This document shows positions 9,221 to 17,378 of a stretch of 64,000 bases of DNA, in pieces. The number at the start of each line of letters is the position of its first letter. Position 1 is the stretch's first letter. A program made the translations under genes and the position numbers. Under the pieces are notes generated by a model. That model did not search any database and had not been told where the DNA came from. It saw nothing but the letters and a program-made list of their open reading frames with translations. This DNA comes from Stenotrophomonas pavanii (lineage in GTDB: Bacteria; Pseudomonadota; Gammaproteobacteria; Xanthomonadales; Xanthomonadaceae), in assembly GCF_900101175.1 (NCBI RefSeq), contig NZ_FNFQ01000002.1, positions 1 to 64,000 of the forward strand. The letters run 5' to 3'.

Positions 9221-9970
9221 TCAGCTGCCCAGGCGCAGCAGGCTGTTGGCACTGCGCGCGTTGTCGTCGCCGTGCTTGATCACCTGCACCTGCATTTCGT
9301 ACTGGCGCTGCAGCTGGATCATCTGCACCAGCGCACCGGCGGCATCGACGTTGCTGCCTTCCAGCTGGCCGCTGTGCACGGCCGTGCCCTGCGCCGGGGC
9401 GAACGGCTGGCGCGGATCGGTGTTGCGGAACAGGCCATCCAGGCCGCGCTCCAGGCGCTCGTCCGGGGCCTGCACCACCTTGATCCGGCCGATCTGCGCC
9501 ATCGTCTGCGGGCCTTCGCCCTGCGGGATGATCGAGATCGTGCCGTCGCCGCCGATCTCCATCGCCTGGTAGGGCGGAATGGCGATCGGGTTGTTGTTGT
9601 CATCCAGCACCGTGCGGCCGCCGGAAGTCACCAGCTGGCCGTTCGGCGTCACCGACAAGGCTGCGCCGCGCGTGTACGCTTCGCTGCCGTCGCTGGCCTG
9701 CACGGCCAGCCAGGTGCCGCTCTGCAGCGCGAGGTCCAACGGCTTGCCGGTGATGTGCTGCGCGCCAGGCCGGCGGTTGAAGCCGGCGTCGACGTGCAGC
9801 GCATCCACCCGCGAGGCAAAGCCCGGGCCGCGGATCGGGAAAGCTTCGGTGTTGGCCAGCGCTTCCTTGAAGCCGGGGGTGTCCGAGTTGGCGAGGTTGT
9901 GGCTGAGCGTTCCCTGCGCCTGCAGGGAGGCGCGGGCACCGGTCATCGCCACGTAAAGGGCTTTATCCAT
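9221..9970 (-). CDS. flgF: Flagellar proximal rod protein
   Basis: A 249-residue FlgF. The N-terminus MDKALYVAMTGA followed by 'LSHNLANSDTPGFKEAL' is the rod-protein signature, and the C-terminus carries 'SNVDAAGALVQMIQLQRQYE'. It assembles in the rod between FlgC and FlgG. It lies 32 bases after flgE and 103 bases before flgG, the latter gap holding a sigma-54 site. Confidence 0.96.
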   Translation of the reverse strand: MDKALYVAMTGARASLQAQGTLSHNLANSDTPGFKEALANTEAFPIRGPGFASRVDALHVDAGFNRRPGAQHITGKPLDLALQSGTWLAVQASDGSEAYTRGAALSVTPNGQLVTSGGRTVLDDNNNPIAIPPYQAMEIGGDGTISIIPQGEGPQTMAQIGRIKVVQAPDERLERGLDGLFRNTDPRQPFAPAQGTAVHSGQLEGSNVDAAGALVQMIQLQRQYEMQVQVIKHGDDNARSANSLLRLGS

Positions 9971-10002
9971 GCGGGGAGTTCCGTGACAGGGTCAGCAGCT
10001 CA

Positions 10003-11226
10003 TCAACGGATGTTGATGACGGTCTGGGTGATCTGGTCCTGGGTGGTGATCATCTGCGCGTTGGCCTGGAAGTTGCGCTGCGCGGTGATCATGTTGACCA
10101 GCTGCTCGGTGAGGTCGACGGTGGACGCTTCCAGCGAGCCGGCCTGGATCTTGCCGAGGTTGGAGGTGTCCGGCATGCCGGTGCGCGGCGTGCCCGATTC
10201 GAAGGTCTCCACCCACAGGTTGTTGCCCTTCGATTCCAGGCCCTGCGTGTTGTTGAACGTGGTCAGCGCGACCTGGCCCAGCGGCTTGTCGTCGCCGTTG
10301 GAATAGCGGGCGTAGACCACGCCGGATTCGGAGACGGTGATTTCGTTGAGCTTGCCGGCGGCGTAGCCGTCCTGCTGGGTGTTGCGCAGCGCGAACTTCT
10401 CGCCGTACTGGGTCGAGCCGCTGATGTCCAGCGTCATGTTCAGCTGGCCGGCGCCGGTGGTGGGGGTGAAGGTGCCGAGGCTGACCTTGCCGTTGGCCGG
10501 GACGGTCAGCTTGCCGCTGTTGTCGAAGGTGACCGCAGTCGGGGTGCCGGCGGGCTGGCCATCGACGTAGTTGTGCACGGTCCATTCGTTGGGGTTTGCG
10601 CCCTTGACGAAGTACGAGACCTGGATGTGGCTCACGCCCAGCGAGTCGTACACGGTGATGCCACCGCTGGAATGGTTGTAGCTGTTGGAATCGGCCGGGT
10701 CGAAAGTCGCCACGGTCGGCTGCTTGGCATTGGCCGGCAGGGTGAAGCCAACCTTCACTTCGCTGGTCTGCTTCGGCGGGCTGTCGGTGGTCAGCAGCTG
10801 CAGGTCGACCAGGCGACCGGCATCGAAGTTGGTGCCATCGGCATTCGGCGCGAACACCTGCAGGCGCGCGCCCTGCGGGTTGACCACGTAGCCGGCCGAA
10901 TCGGTCTGGAAGTTGCCGGCACGCGAGTACACACGCGAACCGTTCATGTTCATGGTGAAGAAGCCCTCACCGGAGATGGCCATGTCCAGGCTGCGCCCGG
11001 TCTGCTCGTTGTGGCCCTGGATGAACTGCTGGGCGACGTTGGAGACGCGCACACCCGAGCCGGTCTGGTTCTTCGACAGGCCATAGCTGGTGGAGGCGAA
11101 CAGATCGGCGAACTCGGCGCGCGACTGCTTGAAGCCGGTGGTGTTGACGTTGGCGACGTTGTTGGCGGTGACGCTCAGGTCGGTGTTGGCGGCATTGATG
11201 CCGGACAGCGAGACATTGAAGCCCAT
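10003..11226 (-). CDS. flgE: Flagellar hook protein
   Basis: A 407-residue FlgE, close to the usual 400. The start is ATG 11226 (MGFNVSLSGINAANTDLSV); the reading frame is open far upstream, but that part overlaps flgD and has no family content. The motif 'NNVANVNTTGFKQSRAEFAD' lies at residues 20-40 and 'STVDLTEQLVNMITAQRNFQ' near the C-terminus. Thirty-two bases separate it from flgD, whose product caps the growing hook. Confidence 0.97.
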   Translation of the reverse strand: MGFNVSLSGINAANTDLSVTANNVANVNTTGFKQSRAEFADLFASTSYGLSKNQTGSGVRVSNVAQQFIQGHNEQTGRSLDMAISGEGFFTMNMNGSRVYSRAGNFQTDSAGYVVNPQGARLQVFAPNADGTNFDAGRLVDLQLLTTDSPPKQTSEVKVGFTLPANAKQPTVATFDPADSNSYNHSSGGITVYDSLGVSHIQVSYFVKGANPNEWTVHNYVDGQPAGTPTAVTFDNSGKLTVPANGKVSLGTFTPTTGAGQLNMTLDISGSTQYGEKFALRNTQQDGYAAGKLNEITVSESGVVYARYSNGDDKPLGQVALTTFNNTQGLESKGNNLWVETFESGTPRTGMPDTSNLGKIQAGSLEASTVDLTEQLVNMITAQRNFQANAQMITTQDQITQTVINIR

Positions 11227-11258
11227 GGGATGCTCCTGGTTGATGCGGGATGTGCGGC

Positions 11259-11942
11259 TCAGCTGACGCGGAGCACGTAGTCGATCGGGGCCGTGCCCAG
11301 GCCCTTGAGGTTCAGGTACAGGCCGTCGGAACCGACGGTCACGCTCTCCACCGGCGCCTGCACGTAGGTGGACAGCTTGGTGCTCTTGCCGGCGGTATCG
11401 ACATGGTTGGCGACGATGGAGTACTTGCCCGGCTCCATGCGCTTGCCGTTGGCGTCCTTGCCGTCCCACTGGAAGGCGGTTTCGCCGGCGGCCGTGGCTT
11501 CCACGCTCAGCGAGGTGACCTTGGCGCCGTTGGCATCGGTGATGTCCACGGTGATGATGCCGGCCGACGGTGCCGCCACCGTGCCTTCGACGCTGCCTTC
11601 CTTCTCCAGCACCAGCTTTTCCGACGGGACCAGCACCTGGTGGCCGACCAGCGCCGCACCACGCAGCACCTGGTCACTGGCCATCGATTCCTGGAAGCCC
11701 TTGACCGTCTTGTTCAGATCGGTGATGCCCTGCACGGTGGACATCTGCGCCATCTGCGCGACCATCTGCGTGTTGTCCATCGGCTTCAGCGGATCCTGGT
11801 GCTGCAGCTGCTCGGTCATCAGGCGCAGGAAATCGGCCTGGTCGAGCGTGTTCTTCTTTTTCGTGGCGTTGCTGTTGGGGGCGTTCAGGCCCAGCGCGGA
11901 GTACACGTCCTGGCTGGTCTGGTTGTTGACGGCGGTGGTCAT
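11259..11942 (-). CDS. flgD: Flagellar hook assembly (scaffold) protein
   Basis: A 227-residue FlgD, the hook cap. I chose ATG 11942 (MTTAVNNQTSQDVYSAL); an upstream codon at 11969 would overlap flgC. The N-terminal 'DQADFLRLMTEQLQHQDPLK' is the defining motif; a FlgD Ig-like/tudor domain follows ('ANGAKVTSLSVEATAAGETA', 'FQWDGKDANGKRMEPGKYSI'). It lies between flgC (23 bases upstream) and flgE. Confidence 0.96.
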   Translation of the reverse strand: MTTAVNNQTSQDVYSALGLNAPNSNATKKKNTLDQADFLRLMTEQLQHQDPLKPMDNTQMVAQMAQMSTVQGITDLNKTVKGFQESMASDQVLRGAALVGHQVLVPSEKLVLEKEGSVEGTVAAPSAGIITVDITDANGAKVTSLSVEATAAGETAFQWDGKDANGKRMEPGKYSIVANHVDTAGKSTKLSTYVQAPVESVTVGSDGLYLNLKGLGTAPIDYVLRVS

Positions 11943-11965
11943 GGCGGTATCCGGTGCGGCGGGCC

Positions 11966-12373
11966 TCAACGGCCCATGGTCAAGGTGGCCAGGGCCAGTT
12001 CCTTGGCGGTGGTCAACATCTCCACGCCGGCCTGGTAATTGCGCGAGGTCGAGATCAGGTTGACCATCTGTGCGACCGGATCGACGTCGGGCTGGTAGAT
12101 GTAGCCGTCGGCGTCGGCCAGCGGGTGGCCCGGCTCGTAGCGCTTGATCGGCGCGGCCTCGCTCTGGGTGATCTCCTTCACCTTCACCGAGGTGATGTTC
12201 GGATCGTCCTTGCTGGTGACGGCCTGGAAGATCGGTTCCAGCGGCTTGTACACGGCGTCGGCGGAACCGGCGACGGTGTGGGCGTTGGAGAGGTTGGAGG
12301 CGATGGTGCTCATGCGCACCGACTGCGCCTGCAGCGCGGAACCGGCGATATCGAAGATCGGCAGGTTGCTCAT
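11966..12373 (-). CDS. flgC: Flagellar proximal rod protein
   Basis: A 135-residue FlgC, normal length. The start MSNLPIFDIAGSALQAQSVR and the motif 'STIASNLSNAHTV' are typical, as is the C-terminal 'QMVNLISTSRNYQAGVEM'. It is three bases downstream of flgB and is surely in the same operon. Confidence 0.96.
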   Translation of the reverse strand: MSNLPIFDIAGSALQAQSVRMSTIASNLSNAHTVAGSADAVYKPLEPIFQAVTSKDDPNITSVKVKEITQSEAAPIKRYEPGHPLADADGYIYQPDVDPVAQMVNLISTSRNYQAGVEMLTTAKELALATLTMGR

Positions 12374-12376
12374 GGC

Positions 12377-12772
12377 TTATTGCCCCGTGATCGCGGTCAG
12401 CATGGAACGCACCTTGCTCTCGACGAAGCTGAGCGAGGCGCGGTACTCAAGAGCGGCGCGGCCATAGGCGGCACGCTCGGCATCCGGATCGACGGTGTTG
12501 CCGTCCAGGCTGGGCTGCACGCCTTCGCGCGCGATCTGGAACGGGTTCAGGCCACTACTGATCTCGTAGTGCTGCTCATGGGTGGTGGCCATCAGGCCGT
12601 TGGCATCCTGCCCCTGGGCGTGGCGCAGGGCGGCATCGAAGTCCAGGTCCTGGGCCTTGTAGCCGGGCGTATCGGCATTGCCGAGGTTGCTGGCGATCAG
12701 CTTCATCCGCTGTTCGCGCAACGGCATGGCCTGGGCGTGGACGCCCAGGTAGTCGGAAATCAGGTTGCGCAC
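12377..12772 (-). CDS. flgB: Flagellar proximal rod protein
   Basis: A 131-residue FlgB, the first gene of the minus-strand rod/hook operon. Motifs are 'REQRMKLIASNLGNADTPGY' (about residues 20-38) and the C-terminal 'ALEYRASLSFVESKVRSML'. A sigma-54 promoter starts 31 bases upstream of its ATG, placing the operon in the middle class of flagellar genes. Confidence 0.96.
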   Translation of the reverse strand: MRNLISDYLGVHAQAMPLREQRMKLIASNLGNADTPGYKAQDLDFDAALRHAQGQDANGLMATTHEQHYEISSGLNPFQIAREGVQPSLDGNTVDPDAERAAYGRAALEYRASLSFVESKVRSMLTAITGQ

Positions 12773-12803
12773 GGTGCACTCCCACGGGAACGTTGCCCGG
12801 GAA

Positions 12804-12822
12804 GCTGCAAGGGGTGTGCCAA
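12804..12822 (-). promoter_or_regulatory. Sigma-54 promoter of the flgB operon
   Basis: The minus strand reads TTGGCACACCCCTTGCAGC, an excellent RpoN site with GG-N10-GC spacing. It lies 31-50 bases upstream of the flgB ATG. The same core, TGGCACACCCCTTGCA, is repeated in front of flgA. Confidence 0.88.
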
Positions 12823-12832
12823 ATTCGAGGGG

Positions 12833-12896
12833 GTAGTGCCGGCCGCTGGCCGGCTCCCCGATGGATCTGCGGTTGCCGGCCAGCGGCCGGCACTAC
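12833..12896. repeat. GTAG palindrome pair (SMAG-like dimer)
   Basis: Two inverted copies of a GTAG-headed palindrome: GTAGTGCCGGCCGCTGGCCG... at 12833 and its mirror ending ...CGGCCGGCACTAC at 12896, separated by about 18 bases. It lies between the flgB promoter and the cheV stop, so it may also end or protect the cheV transcript. Confidence 0.8.
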
Positions 12897-12910
12897 CGGA
12901 TCAGTGGCTG

Positions 12911-13855
12911 TCAGGCCGCCATCGCCACCTTGCGCAGGCGGTCCAGCACGAAATCGGCCAGCTCGTGCGGCGAGTACTTGGCGACGAACGCGTTGGCGCC
13001 GACGCGCTCGACCATGGCGTTGTTGAATACGCCCGACAGCGAGGTGTGCAGCAGCACGTACAGGCCGGCCAGGCCCGGGTGGCGCCGGATTTCCGTCGTC
13101 AGCGTATAGCCGTCCATGGCCGGCATCTCGATGTCGGAGATGACCATGGCGTAGCGCTCGGCCGGGTTCTCGCCGGAGGCGTGCACCTGCAGCAGGTGGT
13201 CCAGTGCCTGCTTGCCGTCGGAGAGCAGCGTGGCGCCCACGCCCAGCTGGTCCAGCACGCTGCGGATCTGCTGGCGGGCCACGCGCGAGTCGTCCACCAC
13301 CAGTACCTGCAGCTGCGGCCCGTCGGACGGCATGGCCATCGCCGGGTCGAGCACCGCTTCGCCGCGCACCTGGGCGATATCGGCCAGCACGCTTTCCACG
13401 TCGATCACCTGGATCAGTTCGCCCTGGAAGCGCGTCACGGCGGTCAGGTAGCTGGATTCGGCGCCAAGTTCCGGCGGCGGGTGGATGTCCTCCACCGCGA
13501 TGTTGACGATGCGCTCGACGCCGCTGACCAGGAAGCCCTGGATCGAGCGGTTGAACTCGGTGACCACCAGGTAGCCCGGCGAGGTATCCGCATCGGGCTC
13601 GCGTTCGGGGTGGCCGATGGCCAGGCCCAGGTCCAGCACCGGCACCGAGCGGCCACGCACGTCGGCCACGCCAGCGAACTGGCTGGGCAGCCCGGGCACC
13701 TGGAACAGCTCCGGGCGCCGCAGGACTTCCTGCACCTTGAAGACATTGACGCCAAAAAGCTGACGTCCGCCGAGACGGAACAGCAGCAGCGCCAGGCGGT
13801 TGTGGCCGGCCAGTCGGGTCCGCTGGTCGATCCGGTTGAGCAGGTCATGGGACAT
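12911..13855 (-). CDS. cheV: Chemotaxis coupling protein CheV (CheW-receiver)
   Basis: A 314-residue CheV: an N-terminal CheW-like domain (about residues 15-165, 'FGVNVFKVQEVLRRPELFQV', 'VRGRSVPVLDLGLAIG') joins to a C-terminal receiver domain (about 180-305) with acidic pair 'VVDDSRVAR' and phospho-acceptor Asp in 'VISDIEMPAMDGY'. CheV couples chemoreceptors to CheA with phosphorylation-dependent tuning. Linkage to flgB and, divergently, flgA is common in gammaproteobacteria. A possible sigma-28 site lies directly upstream. Confidence 0.95.
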   Translation of the reverse strand: MSHDLLNRIDQRTRLAGHNRLALLLFRLGGRQLFGVNVFKVQEVLRRPELFQVPGLPSQFAGVADVRGRSVPVLDLGLAIGHPEREPDADTSPGYLVVTEFNRSIQGFLVSGVERIVNIAVEDIHPPPELGAESSYLTAVTRFQGELIQVIDVESVLADIAQVRGEAVLDPAMAMPSDGPQLQVLVVDDSRVARQQIRSVLDQLGVGATLLSDGKQALDHLLQVHASGENPAERYAMVISDIEMPAMDGYTLTTEIRRHPGLAGLYVLLHTSLSGVFNNAMVERVGANAFVAKYSPHELADFVLDRLRKVAMAA

Positions 13856-13862
13856 GGCTGCT

Positions 13863-13890
13863 GTATCGGCGTGGCAGTGGCGGAACTTGA
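13863..13890 (-). promoter_or_regulatory. Possible sigma-28 promoter of cheV
   Basis: The minus strand reads TCAAG (13886-13890), 15 bases, then GCCGATAC (13863-13870). The -10 is nearly perfect; the -35 has one mismatch and the spacer is one base long. The -10 ends only 7 bases before the cheV ATG, so the transcript would be leaderless or nearly so. Confidence 0.45.
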
Positions 13891-13925
13891 GGGCGTTCTG
13901 CCGCCCGCGCGGCCCGCACCGCGTT

Positions 13926-14014
13926 TGTAGAGTCGACTGTCAGTCGACTGCGCTTCGATCCGATCACGGGAAACCCCGCGCTTCGCGCGAAAGTCGACTG
14001 TCAGTCGACTCTAC
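13926..14014. repeat. GTAG palindrome pair, second stem type
   Basis: Starts GTAGAGTCGACTGTCAGTCG at 13926 and ends with the inverted form ...GTCGACTCTAC at 14014. Each half contains its own palindrome around GTCGAC. It occupies the cheV-flgA divergent gap upstream of the flgA sigma-54 promoter. The stem sequence differs from the repeat at 12833, but the GTAG/CTAC ends are the same. Confidence 0.75.
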
Positions 14015-14064
14015 CCATCCGGTCGCATCCCCATCCCGGATCCGATCAACGGGCCCCGGCGCTC

Positions 14065-14080
14065 TGGCACACCCCTTGCA
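14065..14080 (+). promoter_or_regulatory. Sigma-54 promoter of flgA
   Basis: TGGCACACCCCTTGCA with GG-N10-GC spacing, identical in its core to the flgB site. It lies 35 bases upstream of the flgA ATG at 14116. Confidence 0.87.
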
Positions 14081-14115
14081 CGCTGCTGGGCCAGATCCCA
14101 TCGACAGGAGGCGCC

Positions 14116-14772
14116 ATGCGCCGGGTCACATCGCTGTTCGCCATCGCGCTCGCCCTGGCCGCGCCGTGGGCGGGCGCCACCGACTGGCAGCCGGTGGCCA
14201 GCATCCGCACTGCGGCGCTGTCGACGCTGCCCGCCGGCAGCGAAGGCGAGGCTCAGGTGGCCGATGCGCTGCGGCTGCCGAAATGTGGCGGTGCGTTGCA
14301 GGTGCAGCCCACCGCCAACACCACGGTGGAGGTCAGTTGCCCCGATGCCGGCGGCTGGCGGCTGTTCGTGCCGGTGAAGGTGCGGCGCAACCAGACCGTG
14401 CTGGTGCTCAACCGCGGAATCGGCGCTGGAGAAACCCTAACGGCCGCCGATATCACTACTGCCCAGCGTGACGCTGCCCGGATTGCCGGTGCGGTGCTGT
14501 CCGATCCGAATGCTGCGATCGGCCGCATTGCCCGCCGTCCGTTGCAGGCCGGAGCCCTGCTGTCGAACAACGATCTGGTGGTCCAGCGTCTCATCAAGCG
14601 AGGAGACAATGTGGCCTTGGTTTCGCGTCGCGGCTCGGTCGAGGTCCGCATTGCCGGTCGCGCGATGGGTGATGCCGGTGAGAACGAGCGGGTCTCGGTG
14701 GAGAACCTGTCCTCGCGGCGGATCGTGCAGGGCACGGTCGACGCCGCAGGTGACGTAATCGTGGCGCGTTGA
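14116..14772 (+). CDS. flgA: Flagellar P-ring assembly chaperone
   Basis: A 218-residue periplasmic FlgA, needed to assemble FlgI into the P ring. A Sec signal peptide spans about residues 1-22 (MRRVTSLFAIALALAAPWAGA). The C-terminal SAF-type domain (about 100-218) shows 'RGIGAGETLTAADIT', 'ARRPLQAGALLSNNDLV' and 'VSVENLSSRRIVQGTVDAAG'. An AGGAGGCGCC ribosome site precedes the ATG. flgM and flgN follow on the same strand. Confidence 0.95.
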   Translation: MRRVTSLFAIALALAAPWAGATDWQPVASIRTAALSTLPAGSEGEAQVADALRLPKCGGALQVQPTANTTVEVSCPDAGGWRLFVPVKVRRNQTVLVLNRGIGAGETLTAADITTAQRDAARIAGAVLSDPNAAIGRIARRPLQAGALLSNNDLVVQRLIKRGDNVALVSRRGSVEVRIAGRAMGDAGENERVSVENLSSRRIVQGTVDAAGDVIVAR

Positions 14773-14790
14773 TTTACCGCAAAATATCCC

Positions 14791-14817
14791 TAAAGATCAC
14801 GGCCCTGCGGCCGTTAT
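14791..14817 (+). promoter_or_regulatory. Sigma-28 promoter of flgM
   Basis: TAAAG (14791-14795), 14 bases, GCCGTTAT (14810-14817): the same -10 octamer as the flagellin promoter. Transcription would start near 14824, with flgM at 14848. FlgM would thus be made both by read-through from the flgA sigma-54 promoter and from this late promoter. Confidence 0.82.
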
Positions 14818-14847
14818 CCCTTGTGAACGGCAACTCCAGGACACCCC

Positions 14848-15153
14848 ATGAGCCAGAAAATCGACGGCAACCTGCAGGTCCCCCAGGCCCTGCGCAGCGT
14901 GACGACCCCGGCCCCCAAGCCCGGCGTCAGCACCGATGCGGCGGCACGCCCGGTCGAGGCGGCCGACAGCCTGCGCCTGACCGGCGAGGCCACCAACCTG
15001 CAGGCGATCGAGCGTGAGCTGACCACCGCCCCGGCGATCGACGCCCAGCGCGTGGCGGCCGTGCGCGAGTCGCTGCAGAACGGCACCTACAAGATCAATC
15101 CGGACGCGATCGCATCGCGCATGCTCGATCTGGACCAGCAGCTGCGCGGATGA
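14848..15153 (+). CDS. flgM: Anti-sigma-28 factor
   Basis: A 101-residue FlgM. The N-terminal half is disordered-looking (Pro/Ala/Thr), and the C-terminal half carries the sigma-28-binding helices: 'IDAQRVAAVRESLQNGTYKI' followed by 'NPDAIASRMLDLDQQL'. FlgM holds FliA inactive until the hook-basal body is complete, then is exported. The stop overlaps the flgN start (ATGA at 15150), so the two are coupled. Its own sigma-28 promoter forms a feedback loop. Confidence 0.93.
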   Translation: MSQKIDGNLQVPQALRSVTTPAPKPGVSTDAAARPVEAADSLRLTGEATNLQAIERELTTAPAIDAQRVAAVRESLQNGTYKINPDAIASRMLDLDQQLRG

Positions 15154-15488
15154 CTGCGGCGATGAGCGAGCCGCTGCAGCGTCTCGCCCAGGCCCTGGAC
15201 GTTGAGCGCCAGGCCCTGGTCGAGCACGACGTGCACGCCCTGATCCGTGCCACCGGTGCCAAGCTGGAAGCGCTGCGTGCGCTGGAAGGCGCGCCGCCGG
15301 TGGGCGAGGGCGAACAGCTGCAGGAGCTGGCCGAGCGCAACCGCGCCAACGGCGTGCTGCTGGCGCGCCGCCGCCGCGAAGTGAACTGGGCACTGCGCCA
15401 GCTCGGCCGCACCGAAGACGCCTCGGCCTACGACGCCAAGGGCCAGTCGCACACGGTCAGCATCGGCCGGCCGCTCGCCGTCGCCTGA
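15150..15488 (+). CDS. flgN: Flagellar export chaperone FlgN-like
   Basis: A 112-residue, largely helical protein in the position of flgN, the cytoplasmic chaperone for FlgK and FlgL. The sequence is weakly conserved ('LAQALDVERQALVEHDVHAL', 'EQLQELAERNRANGVLLARR'), so the call rests on size, helical pattern and linkage to flgM. The start may be the ATG overlapping the flgM stop or the ATG at 15162. Confidence 0.85.
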   Translation: MTAAMSEPLQRLAQALDVERQALVEHDVHALIRATGAKLEALRALEGAPPVGEGEQLQELAERNRANGVLLARRRREVNWALRQLGRTEDASAYDAKGQSHTVSIGRPLAVA

Positions 15489-15578
15489 CGCGACGGCGAT
15501 TCCACACTGCTTCCCTGCGGGCTGAACCCCGCTGCGTGACCGCGTATATTGGGCGCCTGTTCGAACGCCCGAGTCGCC

Positions 15579-16799
15579 GTGTCCGCTGCCAACGCCCTGG
15601 TTACCGCCCCCCTCCCGCCGCAGCCGGTGCTGCAGGCCCTGCTTGAGCGCCTGCGCGAGGGCCTGCTGCTGTTCACTGAAGACGGGCAGGTGGCCCTGGC
15701 CAACCCGGCCGCGCAGAACCTGCTGGCCAGTGGCGAGCACGGTGGCCTGCCGCCGCCGCAGCGCCTGCGCGAACTGCTGCCCCCCGATGCGCTGGAACAT
15801 GCACGCCAGCATGGCCACTGGAATGGCAGCCTGCCGCTGGGCGAGGGCGTGGTCATTGCCCACCTGTACCACCACGGCCCGGTCGGCGAAGGGCATTTCC
15901 TGGCCCTGTTCCGCCACATCGAGGGCCAGGAAGATTACGAACGCGAACTGCAGCAGCGCCACGCCGAGCTGCGCCAGGCCTACCTGCGCCTCAATGGCAC
16001 CCAGGAGAAGCTGCTGCAGTCGGAGAAGATGGCGTCGATCGGCCAGCTGGCCGCCGGCGTCGCGCACGAGATCAACAACCCGATCGGTTACGTGCACTCC
16101 AACCTGGGCAGCCTGCAGGAATACCTGCGCAGCCTGTTCACCGTGATCGAAGCCTACGAGCGCGCCCTGCGCGCGCCGGACCCGAAGGCGCTGATTCCGG
16201 AAATCGACGATATCCGTGACCGCCTGGACATCGATTTCATCAGCCGCGATCTGCCGCAGCTGATGGCCGAATCCCGTGAGGGCATCGAGCGGGTGACACG
16301 CATCGTGCGTGACCTGAAGGACTTCTCGTACTCTGGCCGCGACGAGTCGTGGAAGCTGGTCGACCTGCACGCCGGCCTCGAGTCGACCATCAACATCATC
16401 TGGAACGAACTCAAGTACAAGGTCACCCTGGTGCGCGAGTTCGGGCAGCTGCCGCTGGTGGAGTGCCTGCCGTCGGAGTTGAACCAGGTCTACATGAACC
16501 TGCTGCTCAACGCCGGCCATGCCATCGCCGAACGCGGCACGATCACGGTGCGCACCGACGTCGAGGGCGATCACGTGTGGGTCGAGTTCGAAGATACCGG
16601 CGGTGGCATCTCGCCGGAACTGCGCCAGCGCATCTTCGATCCGTTCTTCACCACCAAGCCGGTGGGCAGTGGCACGGGCCTGGGCCTGTCGATCTCCTAC
16701 AGCATCATCAACAAGCACCATGGCCGCATCGACCTGGACAGCACCCCGGGCGTGGGTTCGCGCTTCCGCGTCGTGCTGCCGATCAAGCAGCCGCGCTGA
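15579..16799 (+). CDS. Soluble PAS-domain sensor histidine kinase
   Basis: A 406-residue histidine kinase with no membrane segment. I place the start at GTG 15579 ([14 protein letters not shown]); TTG 15549 is the longer alternative. A PAS-like domain covers about residues 15-120, followed by a coiled coil. The phospho-acceptor is H163 in '[10 protein letters not shown]'. The ATPase domain shows the N box '[16 protein letters not shown]', '[13 protein letters not shown]' and '[20 protein letters not shown]'. It lies 90 bases downstream of flgN on the same strand, so a flagellar or c-di-GMP link is plausible but unproven. No response regulator is adjacent on its strand. Confidence 0.9.
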   Translation: MSAANALVTAPLPPQPVLQALLERLREGLLLFTEDGQVALANPAAQNLLASGEHGGLPPPQRLRELLPPDALEHARQHGHWNGSLPLGEGVVIAHLYHHGPVGEGHFLALFRHIEGQEDYERELQQRHAELRQAYLRLNGTQEKLLQSEKMASIGQLAAGVAHEINNPIGYVHSNLGSLQEYLRSLFTVIEAYERALRAPDPKALIPEIDDIRDRLDIDFISRDLPQLMAESREGIERVTRIVRDLKDFSYSGRDESWKLVDLHAGLESTINIIWNELKYKVTLVREFGQLPLVECLPSELNQVYMNLLLNAGHAIAERGTITVRTDVEGDHVWVEFEDTGGGISPELRQRIFDPFFTTKPVGSGTGLGLSISYSIINKHHGRIDLDSTPGVGSRFRVVLPIKQPR

Positions 16800-16807
16800 C
16801 CGCTTCC

Positions 16808-17367
16808 GGTCGTGCCGGCCGCTGGCCGGCAACCTCATTGAACCGGACATCCCAGAGCAGCCGGCTCTACCCAGGCCAATCGGTCGTGCCGGCCGCTGGC
16901 CGGCAACCTCGTTGAAACCGGCCACCCAAAGCACCCGCCCAGCGGCCGGCTCTACCGGGGCCAATCGGTAGTGCCGGCCGCTGGCCGGCAACCCCATTGG
17001 AACCGGACACCCAGAGCAGCCGGCCAGCGGCCGGCTCTACCAGGACCAATCGGTAGTGCCGGCCGCTGGCCGGCAACTCCATTGGAACCGGGCACCCAGC
17101 GCAGCCGGCCAGCGGCCGGCTCCACCGGGGCCAATCGGTAGTGCCGGCCGCTGGCCGGCAACCTCATTGAACCGGACACCCAGAGCAGCCGGCCAGCGGC
17201 CGGCTCTACCTGGGCCAATCGGTAGTGCCGGCCGCTGGCCGGCAACCTCATCGAACCGGACACCCCAAAGCAGCCGGCCAGCGGCCGGCTCTACCGGGGC
17301 CAATCGGCTGGCCGGCCACCTCATCGAACCGGACACCCAGAGCAGCCGGCCAGCGGCCGGCTCTACC
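16808..17367. repeat. Tandem array of seven ~85-bp GTAG palindrome units
   Basis: Seven direct repeats begin at 16808, 16882, 16967, 17052, 17137, 17221 and 17305. A full unit is GGTAGTGCCGGCCGCTGGCC..., a ~25-base spacer ('AACCTCATTGAACCGGACA'), the inverse palindrome ...GGCCAGCGGCCGGCTCTACC, then GGGCCAATC. Each unit is therefore an inverted dimer of a SMAG/REP-type element. Unit 1 lacks 11 bases of its second arm (74-base spacing), and unit 7 is cut in its first arm. The array fills the whole gap between two convergent signalling genes; no gene lies in it. Confidence 0.9.
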
Positions 17368-17378
17368 GGGCCGCATCG

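Noticed and set aside
16808..17367. CRISPR array
   Set aside because: Repeats are about 85 bases, palindromic, contiguous and include near-identical 'spacers'; no cas genes are present.
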